A DNA stretch of 64,000 bases from contig JAGGNK010003335.1 of assembly GCA_017590115.1 (NCBI GenBank), positions 1,984,001 through 2,048,000 on the forward strand, given 5' to 3'. The translations under genes were made by a program, and so were the position numbers. Shown one piece after another: positions 52,882-63,692 of the stretch. Origin of the DNA: Montifringilla adamsi. Taxonomy: Eukaryota; Chordata; Aves; Passeriformes; Passeridae. The stretch's first letter is position 1, and the number at the start of each line of letters is the position of its first letter. The notes beneath the pieces were generated by a model. That model saw only the letters and a program-made list of their open reading frames with translations, was not told the DNA's origin and ran no database searches.

Positions 52882-52913
<32 letters not shown>
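52876..52913. repeat. Poly(T) run of 38 with one interruption
   Basis: This is a T tract broken by a single C at 52883. On the minus strand it is an A-tail lying about 170 bases after the stop of a coding-looking frame (53085-53339), so a minus-strand retrocopy is possible but unproven. Confidence 0.9.
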
Positions 52914-52914
<1 letters not shown>

Positions 52915-53786
52915 TGGCTATTGGTATGAATGTAGATGAAACACCATTTTAAAGTGAAAGAATTACAGGCTAATTCTAAAAGTCTCAATGATTTCACAGC
53001 ATCAGTTTCAGCCATTTTTGAGTTAATATTCTTGTGATGAAACTTGTCATCAAGCCCTGTCAGGTGTGTAATTTCAGAGAAGAACTAAAATCGATCCTGA
53101 AGCAGCTCTGGAATAGTTTTGGAACACAGCAATTCTGCCAGGACATTTTCTAATAGCTTAATGCTTGCCTGTGACACACCTGTCTTCCAAAAAGCTCCAA
53201 TTAACTGTCGGGCATCCTGCAGCCTCCAAAAATAACAGTATTCACAAAGTAACCTTTTGTCAGGTACACATACGCTCCCAGAGGTTGCAGGATCAGAAAA
53301 AAGAGAAGAACCAAAGTCAGTAAAGGCATTCACAGTCACCTCTGGCTGGGAATAGGTACAAAATCAGACAGTACAAAAACCCAGCCAGACAAATGCCACT
53401 GCTGTGGCTCAGGGATGCCAGGATGATGGCAGAGAATCCTTCTGTGAATATCCCAAGGAATTCCCTCCAGGCAAAGTAATTGGTAAATTGGGACAGTCTT
53501 GAGTCTTCAGAAATGATACATTTCAGGTATTGTTGCATCCAAGAACAATTCCACACAGGAAGAGGCAGACCAGGAACAGCAGGTGGCCACTCTACACCAG
53601 AATTAAAAGCAGGTGCTAATACTGGGCAATGAACCACACCACAAGAACCAGTCGGCTGAACAGGACCAACATTTCCATCTCGTAATTCTTAGCAAAAAAT
53701 AACAAATTCAGGATGTCCAATTTAAGTTCTATAAAATAGCAGAGGTTCTCACAGAAGCAGCAGTTCAGAGTTAAGTGTGTTTGTGA

Positions 53787-53809
53787 TTTTTTTTTTTTTT
53801 TTTTTTTTT
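53787..53809. repeat. Poly(T) run of 23
   Basis: This is a second T tract, about 900 bases from the one at 52876. Both read as A-tails on the minus strand. Confidence 0.9.
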
Positions 53810-54987
53810 AATTTGGCCAAACTTAGCTCCAAACCTTCAGTAAGCAAGAATCCCTTTCCTTTCCTTTTTTGGCCATCTCAGTTTCGGATAACCTGAATTT
53901 GCATTCCACTTCCTCACGGCATCCATGTTCCCATTTTAGCAGGGCAGGACAAAGTGAGGCATGCAAAGTGCAGTCTTTAATCAAGTGTTGGAGGGGCTGG
54001 GCTGGGGCTGCATGGGGGTGTAACTCCCCCAAATGTGGCTCCTTGGGGTGTGATCCAGCAGAGCCCCATGAAAGCCCTGGGAGGCTGCAAACCAAACATA
54101 ACATCCCAGAAGCTGTGGCAACCAAGCAGCTGAAACCCTGGCACGAGCCAGTGCTCCCAGCAGCCCAGCTCCTCCACCTGCTCGCTGTGTTTATCACTCT
54201 CTGGGCAAGCAACACCACCCTGCTCTTCCAAGCACTTTATTCAGCACCACAATGGCTAATTTTAAATTCTGAGAGATCAGCTCTGCCAACTCTGCTATTT
54301 AAAGTGCAAGTTAAATATGTTTGACATTCCATACCCCAAATGACAACAAACCAGAATATTTAGACCAGCAGCATGTCAGGCATTTATTTATTTATTTCTC
54401 TGTCAGGCCTAAGTGCTGCACCTTTTCATTTATATGCTGCTGTTTGCCCCACAGGCATCAAGCTGTTAACATGTACAGAAGAGATTAAAATGAACTTGCA
54501 TGCTGGATGAGGTATAAATTAAAATTATAGTACTGTCAGTCATGAATCTCGGATTGTTTCCCAAAGTCTCCCAAAATGCATAATGTCAAGTGAGCCTCTG
54601 TTTGTTGCTGCAGGAGAGGCAAAATGTATAATTTTCCAGCAGCACAGTCAATATGAATTCTAAGTAAGTTGTCCCTGAGCCTGTGATATAAATATGCTGT
54701 ACTAATCGCACGAGTTGTGTATGCAAGGAAGGTCCAAGTGAATAAAAGGCTTTAAAATGGGATGTGAGCAGTGTTATTCACTGTGCACCTTCCAGTGCAA
54801 AGCAGATTGGGGCTGCTGGGTCTTCTAATGCCACTCACTCCCCATGCTGTGTCAGAAAAACCACCCGTGACACAGAGGACACCATCTCCCAGCAAACCAA
54901 GGGTGCTCTCTGTGTGCTCTGGGGGACCACCAGTGGCATCCCCCAGGGAGTCCATCCCACCACCTACTGTAAATGCACGGCAAGCTC

Positions 54988-55391
54988 TGTGGCAGGGAAG
55001 AATGATGCATCTGACTCCATGTTGTCAGAAGGCTGATTTATTACCTTATTATACTATATTATATTAAAGAATACTATACCATACTAAAGAATACAGAAAA
55101 GATACTTACTGAATGGTAAAAAAATAATAATGAAAAACTCGTGACTTTCCAGAGTCCTGACACAGCTTGGCCCTAATTGGCCAAAGAGTGAAAACAACTC
55201 ACACGAGAGTCCAATCAAGCAATCACCTGGGGGTAAACAATCCCCAAACACATTCCACATGAGCACAACACAGGAGAAGCAAATGAGATAAGAATTGTTT
55301 TCCTTTTCTCTGAGAGCTCTCGCTTCCTTTCAGCTTCCCAGGAGGAAAACCCTGGGCAAAGGGACCATGTTCAGAGAATGTGAATGCCACA
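54988..55391 (-). mobile_element. Complete solo LTR of an avian endogenous retrovirus, same orientation as TENM2
   Basis: Read on the minus strand, the element starts TGTGGCATTCACATTC at 55391 and ends TGCCACA at 54988. It therefore has the canonical TG...CA ends and a perfect 7-base terminal inverted repeat (TGTGGCA/TGCCACA). The flanking plus-strand 5-mers are agctc (54983-54987) and agcac (55392-55396), consistent with a 5-bp target duplication that has one later substitution. Internal marks are a CCAATTAGGGCC CCAAT-type box, an AT-rich core, and AATAAA at 55042-55037 on the minus strand followed by CAGCCTTCTGACAACATGG. From memory this resembles the abundant passerine LTR families. No internal retroviral genes flank it, so it is a solo LTR left by recombination between two LTRs. 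It lies 9 bases beyond the TENM2 donor at 55400. Confidence 0.88.
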
Positions 55392-55400
55392 AGCACCCAC

Positions 55401-55635
55401 CTGGTCTCGAGAGGGACGTTGCTGTTGAGCACCCAGCTGTCCTGGAGCTGCACGGACTCGGGGGTGGTGGCCAGGTCGTTGGGCGCCGGAGCGGGCGCGT
55501 GGATCTGGTTGCGGCGATTGGTGAGCGAGTTCCTGTTGAGGGAGTTGGCAGAGGAATGGTGATGGGACAGGGAATGGTTGTGAGGAGGAGGGAGAGGTGG
55601 CCTCAGCGTTGATTGGCTGTGATGATTTGAAGGGC
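55401..55635 (-). CDS. TENM2: TENM2 internal coding exon, intracellular domain
   Basis: This is an internal exon of teneurin-2, a type II single-pass adhesion protein of neurons that pairs across synapses and binds latrophilins. It encodes 77 complete codons of the cytoplasmic N-terminal domain. Visible features are a proline-rich stretch ([10 protein letters not shown]) of the kind proposed to bind SH3 adaptors such as CAP/ponsin, a His/Ser-rich patch ([11 protein letters not shown]), an Asn/Arg segment ([13 protein letters not shown]), and the family signature [20 protein letters not shown] near the end. The acceptor is ttttag at 55640-55636 and the donor is GTGGGT starting at 55400. The phase is 1 in and 2 out. 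Codon R is split as AG|G with the transmembrane exon, which makes the join unambiguous. The open frame continues past both splice sites, so a naive ORF call (55223-55753) overstates the coding part. An LTR begins only 9 bases beyond the donor. Identity rests on recognising the teneurin-2 sequence from memory. Confidence 0.95.
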
Positions 55636-56949
55636 CTAAAACAGAAAAGAGAAACAAATCACAAATGTGTGTGGTGGCACTGCTCTCCTCGGCATTTTCA
55701 AGGGGCCACTGCCTGGGAAAAGAGACTGTGCCTCTTGGACCTGTGGGCATCAAAGCCTGGGCAAATCAGATCAGTGATTATTGGAGATCAGCAACACAAA
55801 ACAGTGCTTCCAGCCTGCACAGCTGGCATGTTGACAAAGACTCTATTTAAATTTTAAAATACTTCTTCATGGATTCTCCCTGGAGAAAGTCTCCTCAGTG
55901 CAGCAGCCAGGACAGCAGCCTAGCTGGACCATTCCCTACATCCACCAGGAGGAAATTTACCCCCCCTGTTTCTATCAGGGACTTTGAGCAGATGAACTTT
56001 AATGGATTAAAAAGAGCCTTTGAGAATATGGTGTTTAGGCCCCTATAAAACTTAATCAGAGAAATCAATCTTCTTTCATTCACTGTATTTTACCAATCAG
56101 CTTCAAATGAACAGGATTTGTGCCAGCACAAGAAGATTAAACTCCAAATATGAAAAGAGAGCAGCAAGGCAGCGATGGTATCTTTCATGTTATTCCATGT
56201 GATCAGGATTTGGCCTCTATTTTTCTATTTAGTAATGCCACAAACACAGAGCAAGATCTGGAAATTATGCAACTCTTTCAGTCTCCATTGAAAAATGACA
56301 GATGATATTTTTTTTTTAGTGATAAAGAAGGATATAAACTTTTCTCATTCTTTGAGTACTGATATGTTTGCATCAAAAATGAAAAAAAAATTTTTAATCA
56401 TTAAGGCAAATGGATTAAAATCACATCAGCACATGAAAAGAAAATCTCATAAGCAGGTGCCCTCCTAACATTGGCACTTTTCTAAACGTAAATGTAGACT
56501 GGTAAATAAGTTCATGTGCAATTCCACACATTACAATAATTTATGTCTAATAAAAACAGCAAAAGAGAATTACAAAAACAAACACTATTATGAACTGTAT
56601 GTTTTAGACATTGTATCAAGTTGTTTTCTAGTGAACATTAATCAGTAATACTAGGGAAATGATAATTCTAATGATGCATGTTTGTTTTTAGAAACTGAAG
56701 CAAAGTACTTCATTGTACTTAATGAATCAAATAATAAAAAGAAAACATCACAAAACATCATTTGCAGCAAGACTGATCTTTGTCACATGAAAAAAAAGAA
56801 GTCTAGAAAAGCTGCTGAACTGAGTAATTACTGTAATTTAATTAAGGCCAATATTTATAAAAATCCCAAAATAAATGCAAAATAACATCCCAGACCCAAA
56901 CCCCAGAGCAGCAGGAGGATATTTCCCTGGTATGGAACTCTGAGCTGCA

Positions 56950-57042
56950 GCAGCACTCAGGGCCATGGTCAGTGGTGACCTGCCAGGGCTGGGTTAGGTG
57001 TCAGACTCGAGGATCTCAGGTTTTTTTTTCCCAACCTGACCC
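56950..57042 (+). mobile_element. Possible diverged CR1 3' end
   Basis: The order GGGCTGGGTTAGGTGTCAGA, CTCGAGGATCTCAGG, a T run, then CCCAACCTGACC parallels the CR1 3' end (GGTTGGACTAGATGATC...TTCCAACCT). Similarity is weak and the assignment is tentative. Confidence 0.4.
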
Positions 57043-60000
57043 CAGGGGCAGCTCTGTCCTGGCACTGCTCTGCAGACTGCCTGCCCAGGGAGAAGCAGGG
57101 AAAAAGCCTCTTCCTAACAGCAACACAGCCAGGGAGCAGAGAGACACCAGCGGGTTTGGAGAGAGGCTGCTCGTGTTCTTCAGCGTTTCTGAGGGCTGGG
57201 GGAAGCACAGGCTGCTGAGGAACAGAGCCAGGTTTACTGGGGCTTACACAAGGCAAGTGTGACTTGTCCTCTGACAAGAAACTTTAAGAAATGAATTATA
57301 ATAAATTCGGCATCCTCCACATGTTGCCTTAAATCTACACAGCAGTTTCTTTATCTTTATTGAATGTTTGTTGCCAGAATGTGCACCCTGTGGGAATGTC
57401 AGCTGCTTTAAATACAAAGTCACCTTTTATGAACACAGCCTAAATTTTAGGGCCATCATATGTGCAGCTCTCCTCACTATCCTTGGCTATGTCTTATCTA
57501 AGCATAAAAGAGACTGTTTATCCAATAAAGTTTGATGTCTAAAACCCCCATTTGGATCTCCAAGAAATCAAATCTGTAATCTGTACTAGGTCCCGTGCCA
57601 TTCCACAAGAGCGTGCTGAGCAGGACACAGCAGGAAGAAAATGTGTTTGGACAATATTCACATGCACAGAAGCTTAAGTGGAATTACTCTCCTAGTCTGT
57701 GTTCTGACTTTAAACAAAGCATGCTTGGATTTCAATAAGTGAATATTTATGAGTGATAAAATACAAATATGTACCCTTGTGTTAATAGTTACTTCAAAAG
57801 ATTCATATGCATCATGTTTTCTCAACTTACTTCAGATGCAGCTTTTCCTTCTCAAGGATAAGTACAAAAAAGTCATACCCATATAAACAAAACAGTTTTG
57901 CTCTGAGAGCCACAGTAGCACCAGTTAAATAAAGACTCTGAATCTTGTCACCACAATATCATGGAGGCTGTTCTTAAAAGTGAGCCAAATGCACATCAGT
58001 GAGAATGAACAGCATTTCTGTAAGACTGAAAAAGAGCTAAAATCAAATTACCACAGATTATTTAATCTGCCTCAAGATTCAGCTCCCACACAGTAAATGT
58101 AAGATACTTTGAAAAATGAGCTGTTCAGAGGTAACTGAACGCACACTGCAGCTGCAAAAACTCCGAAAACTGGTGTAAGACAAATGTAGCATTTAATATG
58201 GAAAAATAAATACCAATATTAACATCATGTAGCTATTATATAGCTCCTATTAAAATGTATAAAAGCTTATATATAGAAAAAGTACTAACTAGGGAGCGTG
58301 CACACACTCGTGTATATATGAGAGAGATAAAAGCTTAATGTGCTGCTTCTTCATAAACCTGTTCAAATGAATCAAAAGCAGGAGCCCAACACTGTTCAAC
58401 TTGCCAGGGATATAAAATTGGATTCACATCTGAACATCTGAGCACTTCTCTATGAGCATTTTTGTCTAAATTAAAACTTCACCAGCAGTACCTGCAACTC
58501 TGCTGAGCTCTGAAGTTCAGAGAAGGAAATCACTTGTCCCATAAATAAAGGATCCAAAGGGATTGGCCCCATGGATCTCACAGCATGACACACTGTGGTC
58601 CCCTGGAAATTGCTTTTGATTTGGAAGCCTAAACAAAATGAGTGTCTTGATGGAGTACATCTGGCTTTTTACATCAGGAAATAGATTTTATTTTTGGTAT
58701 AGCAGTAGCCAGTATCGGTCAGGGGGAGAATACTGTGGAAATGATGCCTTTTCTCAATTATTAGCTGAATTAGTCATTTCCTCATGATACACAAGCTCAA
58801 ACATTTAGAATTTAAGGAAAAGTCTTTTAAAACCATACTGAAAATCAAAAACCTGAAAATCTGAAATACTGGTAGTCTCCACACTTAGGCTTTTTAATTT
58901 TTTAAAATTTCTCATTTAAATTCACAAACAGACAACATATCTAATTCCAATCAATTTTAGTACACATTGATTGTGCTGAGCATTTTTAAAAAATCATGGC
59001 CTGGTGTCCACATAATCAACGTGTCATTCTTCAAGAGATCTTACTGCAGTCAAGAATATCAGCAGCACTCGTTTCAAATTAGAAGTTGAGTGAGGGTAAA
59101 TTGTATTGTAATTAAGTAATCTGAGAATACACAGTCTGATCTGTGTAGCTTTGAAGCAATCATAAGCTACCCAATTGACTTAGTTGGGTTTAATCAGAAC
59201 AAAAAGACTAAAAAAAAATAAATTTTGCTCAGTTCATTCTTTTACCTGGTGAAACATTGAAACAAAGCAGGCTAGCACAGAGCACGTCCTCCAGGAGCCT
59301 GTGCACCATAACAGTGCTGCTGTGGCACAGCCTGGCAGCCCCAGGGGTCAGAGAGCCCCTGCATCTCCCAGAGTTACAGGTACATCAGTGATGGCTGAGA
59401 GCTCCTGAGCACACACCTCCAAACATCACTGCTTGGCTTTTTACAGTCCAAATGCTGACTAAAATACAAAAGAAAATTCAGATGTGCTTTAACACGGTCA
59501 AATAGTTTTTCATAGCTCTTCCCAGGCTCTGGTACACTCACTTAACTCGTGCACTAAATCCAAGCAAAACAATGATCTGAGGAGAACAAGTTGATCTCCC
59601 ACCTCAGAGATGAAATACCAAGCAGAAAAGGCAGCATCCCTAATCTGAGCAAAGCAATTGCTTCCCTGCATCCCAGTTCTTTGTCAATACTACCTCAAAA
59701 AGTAATGGAGATTGTATCTCAGTTGTGCTGAATTATCCTCTGTGACATTACTAAATGCTAAAGAGACATTACACCTCCTCATCATTCCTTTTCACAAGAG
59801 AACTAAAAGGGAAAACCCAAACATGTATTATTTTTCTGAAAGAAACAATGACACAACTATTTCCTTCTGCTTTAAACAATGCAAATACTGAACAAAAAAA
59901 CCCCAAAACCAAAGCTGATGAATTGAAAGAAAATAATTTAAAAGCCCACAGGCAGCCCCTGTCAGCCAGCATTAGAAACCTCGTCTGCAGCACTGCTGGT

Positions 60001-60684
60001 TCTTTATTCAAATCCCCGTGCCACACTGTTTTCCCAAGGAAACCACATCATCTGCCATGCCAGTGAGGAATGGCTGTTTCACAGAACCACAGGGCCACCT
60101 TCCAAGCTAAATCCATCTTCCAGGACAGCTCCCATCACTCTGGGTCAGGGAGAGCAGACAGCTCTGGGATGCCCAGGGATGTGACAGTGGCACAGGAGCT
60201 GCTGTGCCCAGCCCCAGCGAGCTTGGCAGGGTGGCACCAGGGCCCCTGCCCAGCAACACAGGCTGGGCTTTATGCTGTCTCTGCTTCAGTTCTCCTGTTT
60301 GTTTGCTTAATTCTCTACATTGTTTTGTGCTAGGCTGTAGCTAAATGGCATCACAATGTTTTGGAAGTGTTTTCAACACATGCTGTAAAGAAGAAAGTTA
60401 TCTCACTCCTAACCATGGATGCCATTACCTCTCTCTCTTGTTGTTTTAAACCCAAGACATTTGCCAGGTGTTCCTTCTTTTGTCTGCCTGGTTTTTTTTA
60501 CACTCTTTGAAGCAAGAATAGGTTGAATGACTGGCTGTCATCCCAGACTGTACATTTCAAACTGAAAATTCAGTAAATGTGTGATATGAAACAGTAAGTC
60601 ACTTATCAGTGCCTGCCAGTGATTGCAGCCATGGCCCCAGCACAATATTACAGTAGAAAATTAAATGTTGCTCTGACAAAAAAA

Positions 60685-60713
60685 TAAACAAAAACAAACA
60701 AACAAACAAACAA
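60685..60713. repeat. (AAAC)n microsatellite
   Basis: Tandem AAAC/CAAA units with a slightly degraded left end, in unique AT-rich intron sequence. Confidence 0.85.
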
Positions 60714-63326
60714 CCCCAAACAAGCTAAACCAAACAAGGTAAAATTACCCCATTCCTTGCCCACAATATCCAGTGCACAGTCATACAAGCATAGGCAAAA
60801 CTGAACCCTTCAGCAGGAGTCAAACCTAAGGGATTACAGACATATAACCTCTCTCAAGTGAGGGTCACCCACAAAAAGGTTCAAACTCATTGCTCTAAAA
60901 AATAGTATTCCCTGAGACACAATGTACTAATTATATTTGTTGAAATACATCACTTAAATATTCATTATCACACTGCATGAAATAATGCCTGGTCAGTGGC
61001 AAATCACATCACTTCAATAATAATAATGTTTATGCAGACTCAGTGTCCTGTGGTACTTCACATATGTATAACGTGCTTGTTACAGATATATGAAAAGGTA
61101 GGCACACTATTTCAAATTTTGGAAGAGAAGTTGGAGTTTTCTTCTTTCTAATTGAAAAAAATAATCACCTCACATCTTTTTCAATCTATCTTTTAATTTA
61201 GTTTCCCAATACTGATATAAATATGAAACATATTTCAGACAGTTTAAGGATGTATTTATCTTCAGCTCAGGTACACGAGCACTGTTCACACTATTGTTTG
61301 AAGAAGGCACTGCTGTAAGAAGAACAAAAAGGAAAAGCAGGAAGTTCTATTTCTAAGCAATGACACTCATTATTACTGTCTTCACTACGGAAGATTTTAG
61401 TGCAGAAAGGTAAATGCTGTTCTCTAGGCTTGGCTCTGCAGAATGGAAAAGAGCTGGACACTGTCTAAGGACTCAGACAAATTCTTGCCTGAGCTCAAAC
61501 AATTTGAAGGACTGGGAATCACACCAAAGTGAAAATGAAGACACAGATTCTTCTGAACAACAGACAGAAATTTCTGAACAGAAATATTTAGGCCAGCAGT
61601 GGAACCTGGTGACATTTTCCTGAGAGGATCATGGCCTGAAAGCTGCTGCTTCTCTGACTGGTCTATGGGGGACCCTGAAAATTGTCATGGTGCCATGAGA
61701 ATAACTGTGCCATAATTTCCAATTCATTGTGAATCTTGAGTCAGGTGCAACAAAAAGTCATCCCTGAAGCTGTTACAGCAGCACTTAGGATCTTGCATCA
61801 CCCAGTGAGCTGGAACCCTTTTGGTTTCCAAGGGGCAAAAGAAATGCCAGTCACGGGTGGTTTAATGCAATGCACGACCTTGATTATTTCAGAAGCATCA
61901 TAGAATATTTTACACGTTGTCCAAAACACTCATTTTTTGTTAAACCCAACCTCCTAAAAAATTTATACCAGAAAGAATCGCTTAAAATAAATTTCTAAAG
62001 TAATTATGTCAGAAAGATCTACTAGGAAACTGAGCTTTTTAATAAATCAGGCTTCTAGGTGCTGCAACTCTTTAAGAGAAGGAATGGTCTATCAGCAGAG
62101 TAATGATTTGGAATCTTTCTGCTGTTTGAAGAATCTGTAAGGTCAGGTTGCACCACTGAGAAGTTTGGCAGCTGAACTACAAATGAAACTAAATATATTG
62201 GACAAGGCTTTCAGCATCATGTAATTTCTCTGTTTCTGAGGCAGTATTATCTCTTCCCAGCAGCACTAAATTTTTCAACTTCTGAATTTTTTTTTCTTAT
62301 TCCATCTTATACTACTGCCTTAGGACAACTCACCATAATGCACAGTGCACACCAATCTAGATTTTTTTTTTTTTTCAGTTCAACAACAGGATCGACAAAA
62401 ATATAATATTTTTATTCTAAAAGAAAAAACCCAAAAAGTTCTATCTTGCAATAATGTTCTTCAATGGATTTTCAGGGTTTGACCATTTTTTTCAAAAAAT
62501 ATTTACAATATAACGCCTTTGGCCCTCGAAAAGCATGAAAATAATAATTAAAAACAATTTTACTTTTAGGCTGAACCAACTGATAATCAGCTGATGGAAA
62601 TAAACACTGATATATAAGCATCATTGTCATGAAGGCTCACTGACATATACCAGCAAATACAGGGTTCCTGGAGGAGCTGCCTGGGAGAATTTCAATTTCA
62701 TAGCTCCTGGGAAGCCAGTTATTTACTACCTGGACCATCTGTTTGTCAACATGTACAACAAGTAAAAATAATTTGTGTGGAATATATGGAAAAAAGTAAG
62801 AGGAATGTTGCATTAGTCTAGAGTAAAGAAAAGCAAATATAATGCAATGTACATGTTGCACTGGATCAGGCTTTTCAATGGGTTATTTCTCTTTTTAAAA
62901 GCAGGGAAGGTACAAGGAAGTACAAGACAGAAACAAGGATTTGTCTGCCTCCAGGGTACTGCAAGCTGCAATACTACATGACTGGCATTTCTTTCACAGG
63001 CACTGAGATTTCATTTGAATTCTTTATTGGTTGTTATTGGACTAAAAAAGGAAAGTCACAAACCATTCAGATAAGAAGTCCTGTTTAAATTTTCTGACTT
63101 TTCAAGGTACCAGAGGTGTTACCTTCAGCTACTACAGGTAAAAGATTCTGTTACTCAGGTGAAACCATGGGTTAATGAATAAAATACAATAAAATGTTCT
63201 ATTGTCACGTAAATTAATTGCAATTAATTTGTAATTAATTGTAAAGTGCTGTATGAAAGGCCTCACACAATTTATCACTTAGCATATGAGCCAACATTAA
63301 CCCAGCAAATCTTAAAGAATTCTTTA

Positions 63327-63369
63327 AATAAAGTTTTTGTGTGTGTGAAGGAAAAAAAAAAAAAAAAAA
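63327..63369 (+). repeat. AATAAA followed by an A18 tract (possible retrocopy tail)
   Basis: AATAAA at 63327-63332 is followed 20 bases later by an 18-base A tract at 63352-63369, with a GTGTGTGTG stretch between. This is the spacing of an mRNA 3' end, so the tract may be the tail of a small retroposed transcript. No recognisable coding sequence precedes it. Confidence 0.35.
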
Positions 63370-63692
63370 GATAACAAACAACTAAAAAGCAACTGCAACC
63401 CCCCAGTCTGTTTTACATGGTAAAATAGAAAAATGAATACAAGATGAGGCACCCATGGAGCTTGTGCTGGCCAGCAGTTCTCTCAGGAGCACTACAGCAA
63501 ATACTTCCCTACTTCTGCATTTACCATAGAAAGGAAACAGCCCAATGAAAACTTTGTCTAGGTAGAGAAAACAAATGTTGTCTTCTCTAAATACCATTAC
63601 TAACATCTTGCAGAGACTCAATCCTTACCAAGACATTAAACTTCCATGCAATTCTCTATTTCAGGAGCTTGAAGAGACTCTCAGAACAGGGC

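Larger units (their letters stand above)
42930..55400 (-). other. TENM2: TENM2 intron between the intracellular and transmembrane exons
   Basis: This 12.5-kb intron has donor GTGGGT (55400) and acceptor tttttcag (42937-42930). Its first 413 bases are dominated by a solo LTR. Further in are poly(T) runs at 53787-53809 and 52876-52913, an A21 run at 52419-52439, a CR1 3' end at about 51925-52050, and an A-rich run at 47276-47310. Patches of higher GC at about 50500-50760, 47990-48600 and 46440-46690 have no identity I recognise. No further teneurin exon is expected between these two exons, and none was seen. Confidence 0.88.

Noticed and set aside
55223..55753. 176-codon minus-strand open frame as a single-exon gene
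   Set aside because: Only 55401-55635 is teneurin-2 coding sequence. The rest is intron on one side and LTR on the other, bounded by good splice sites.
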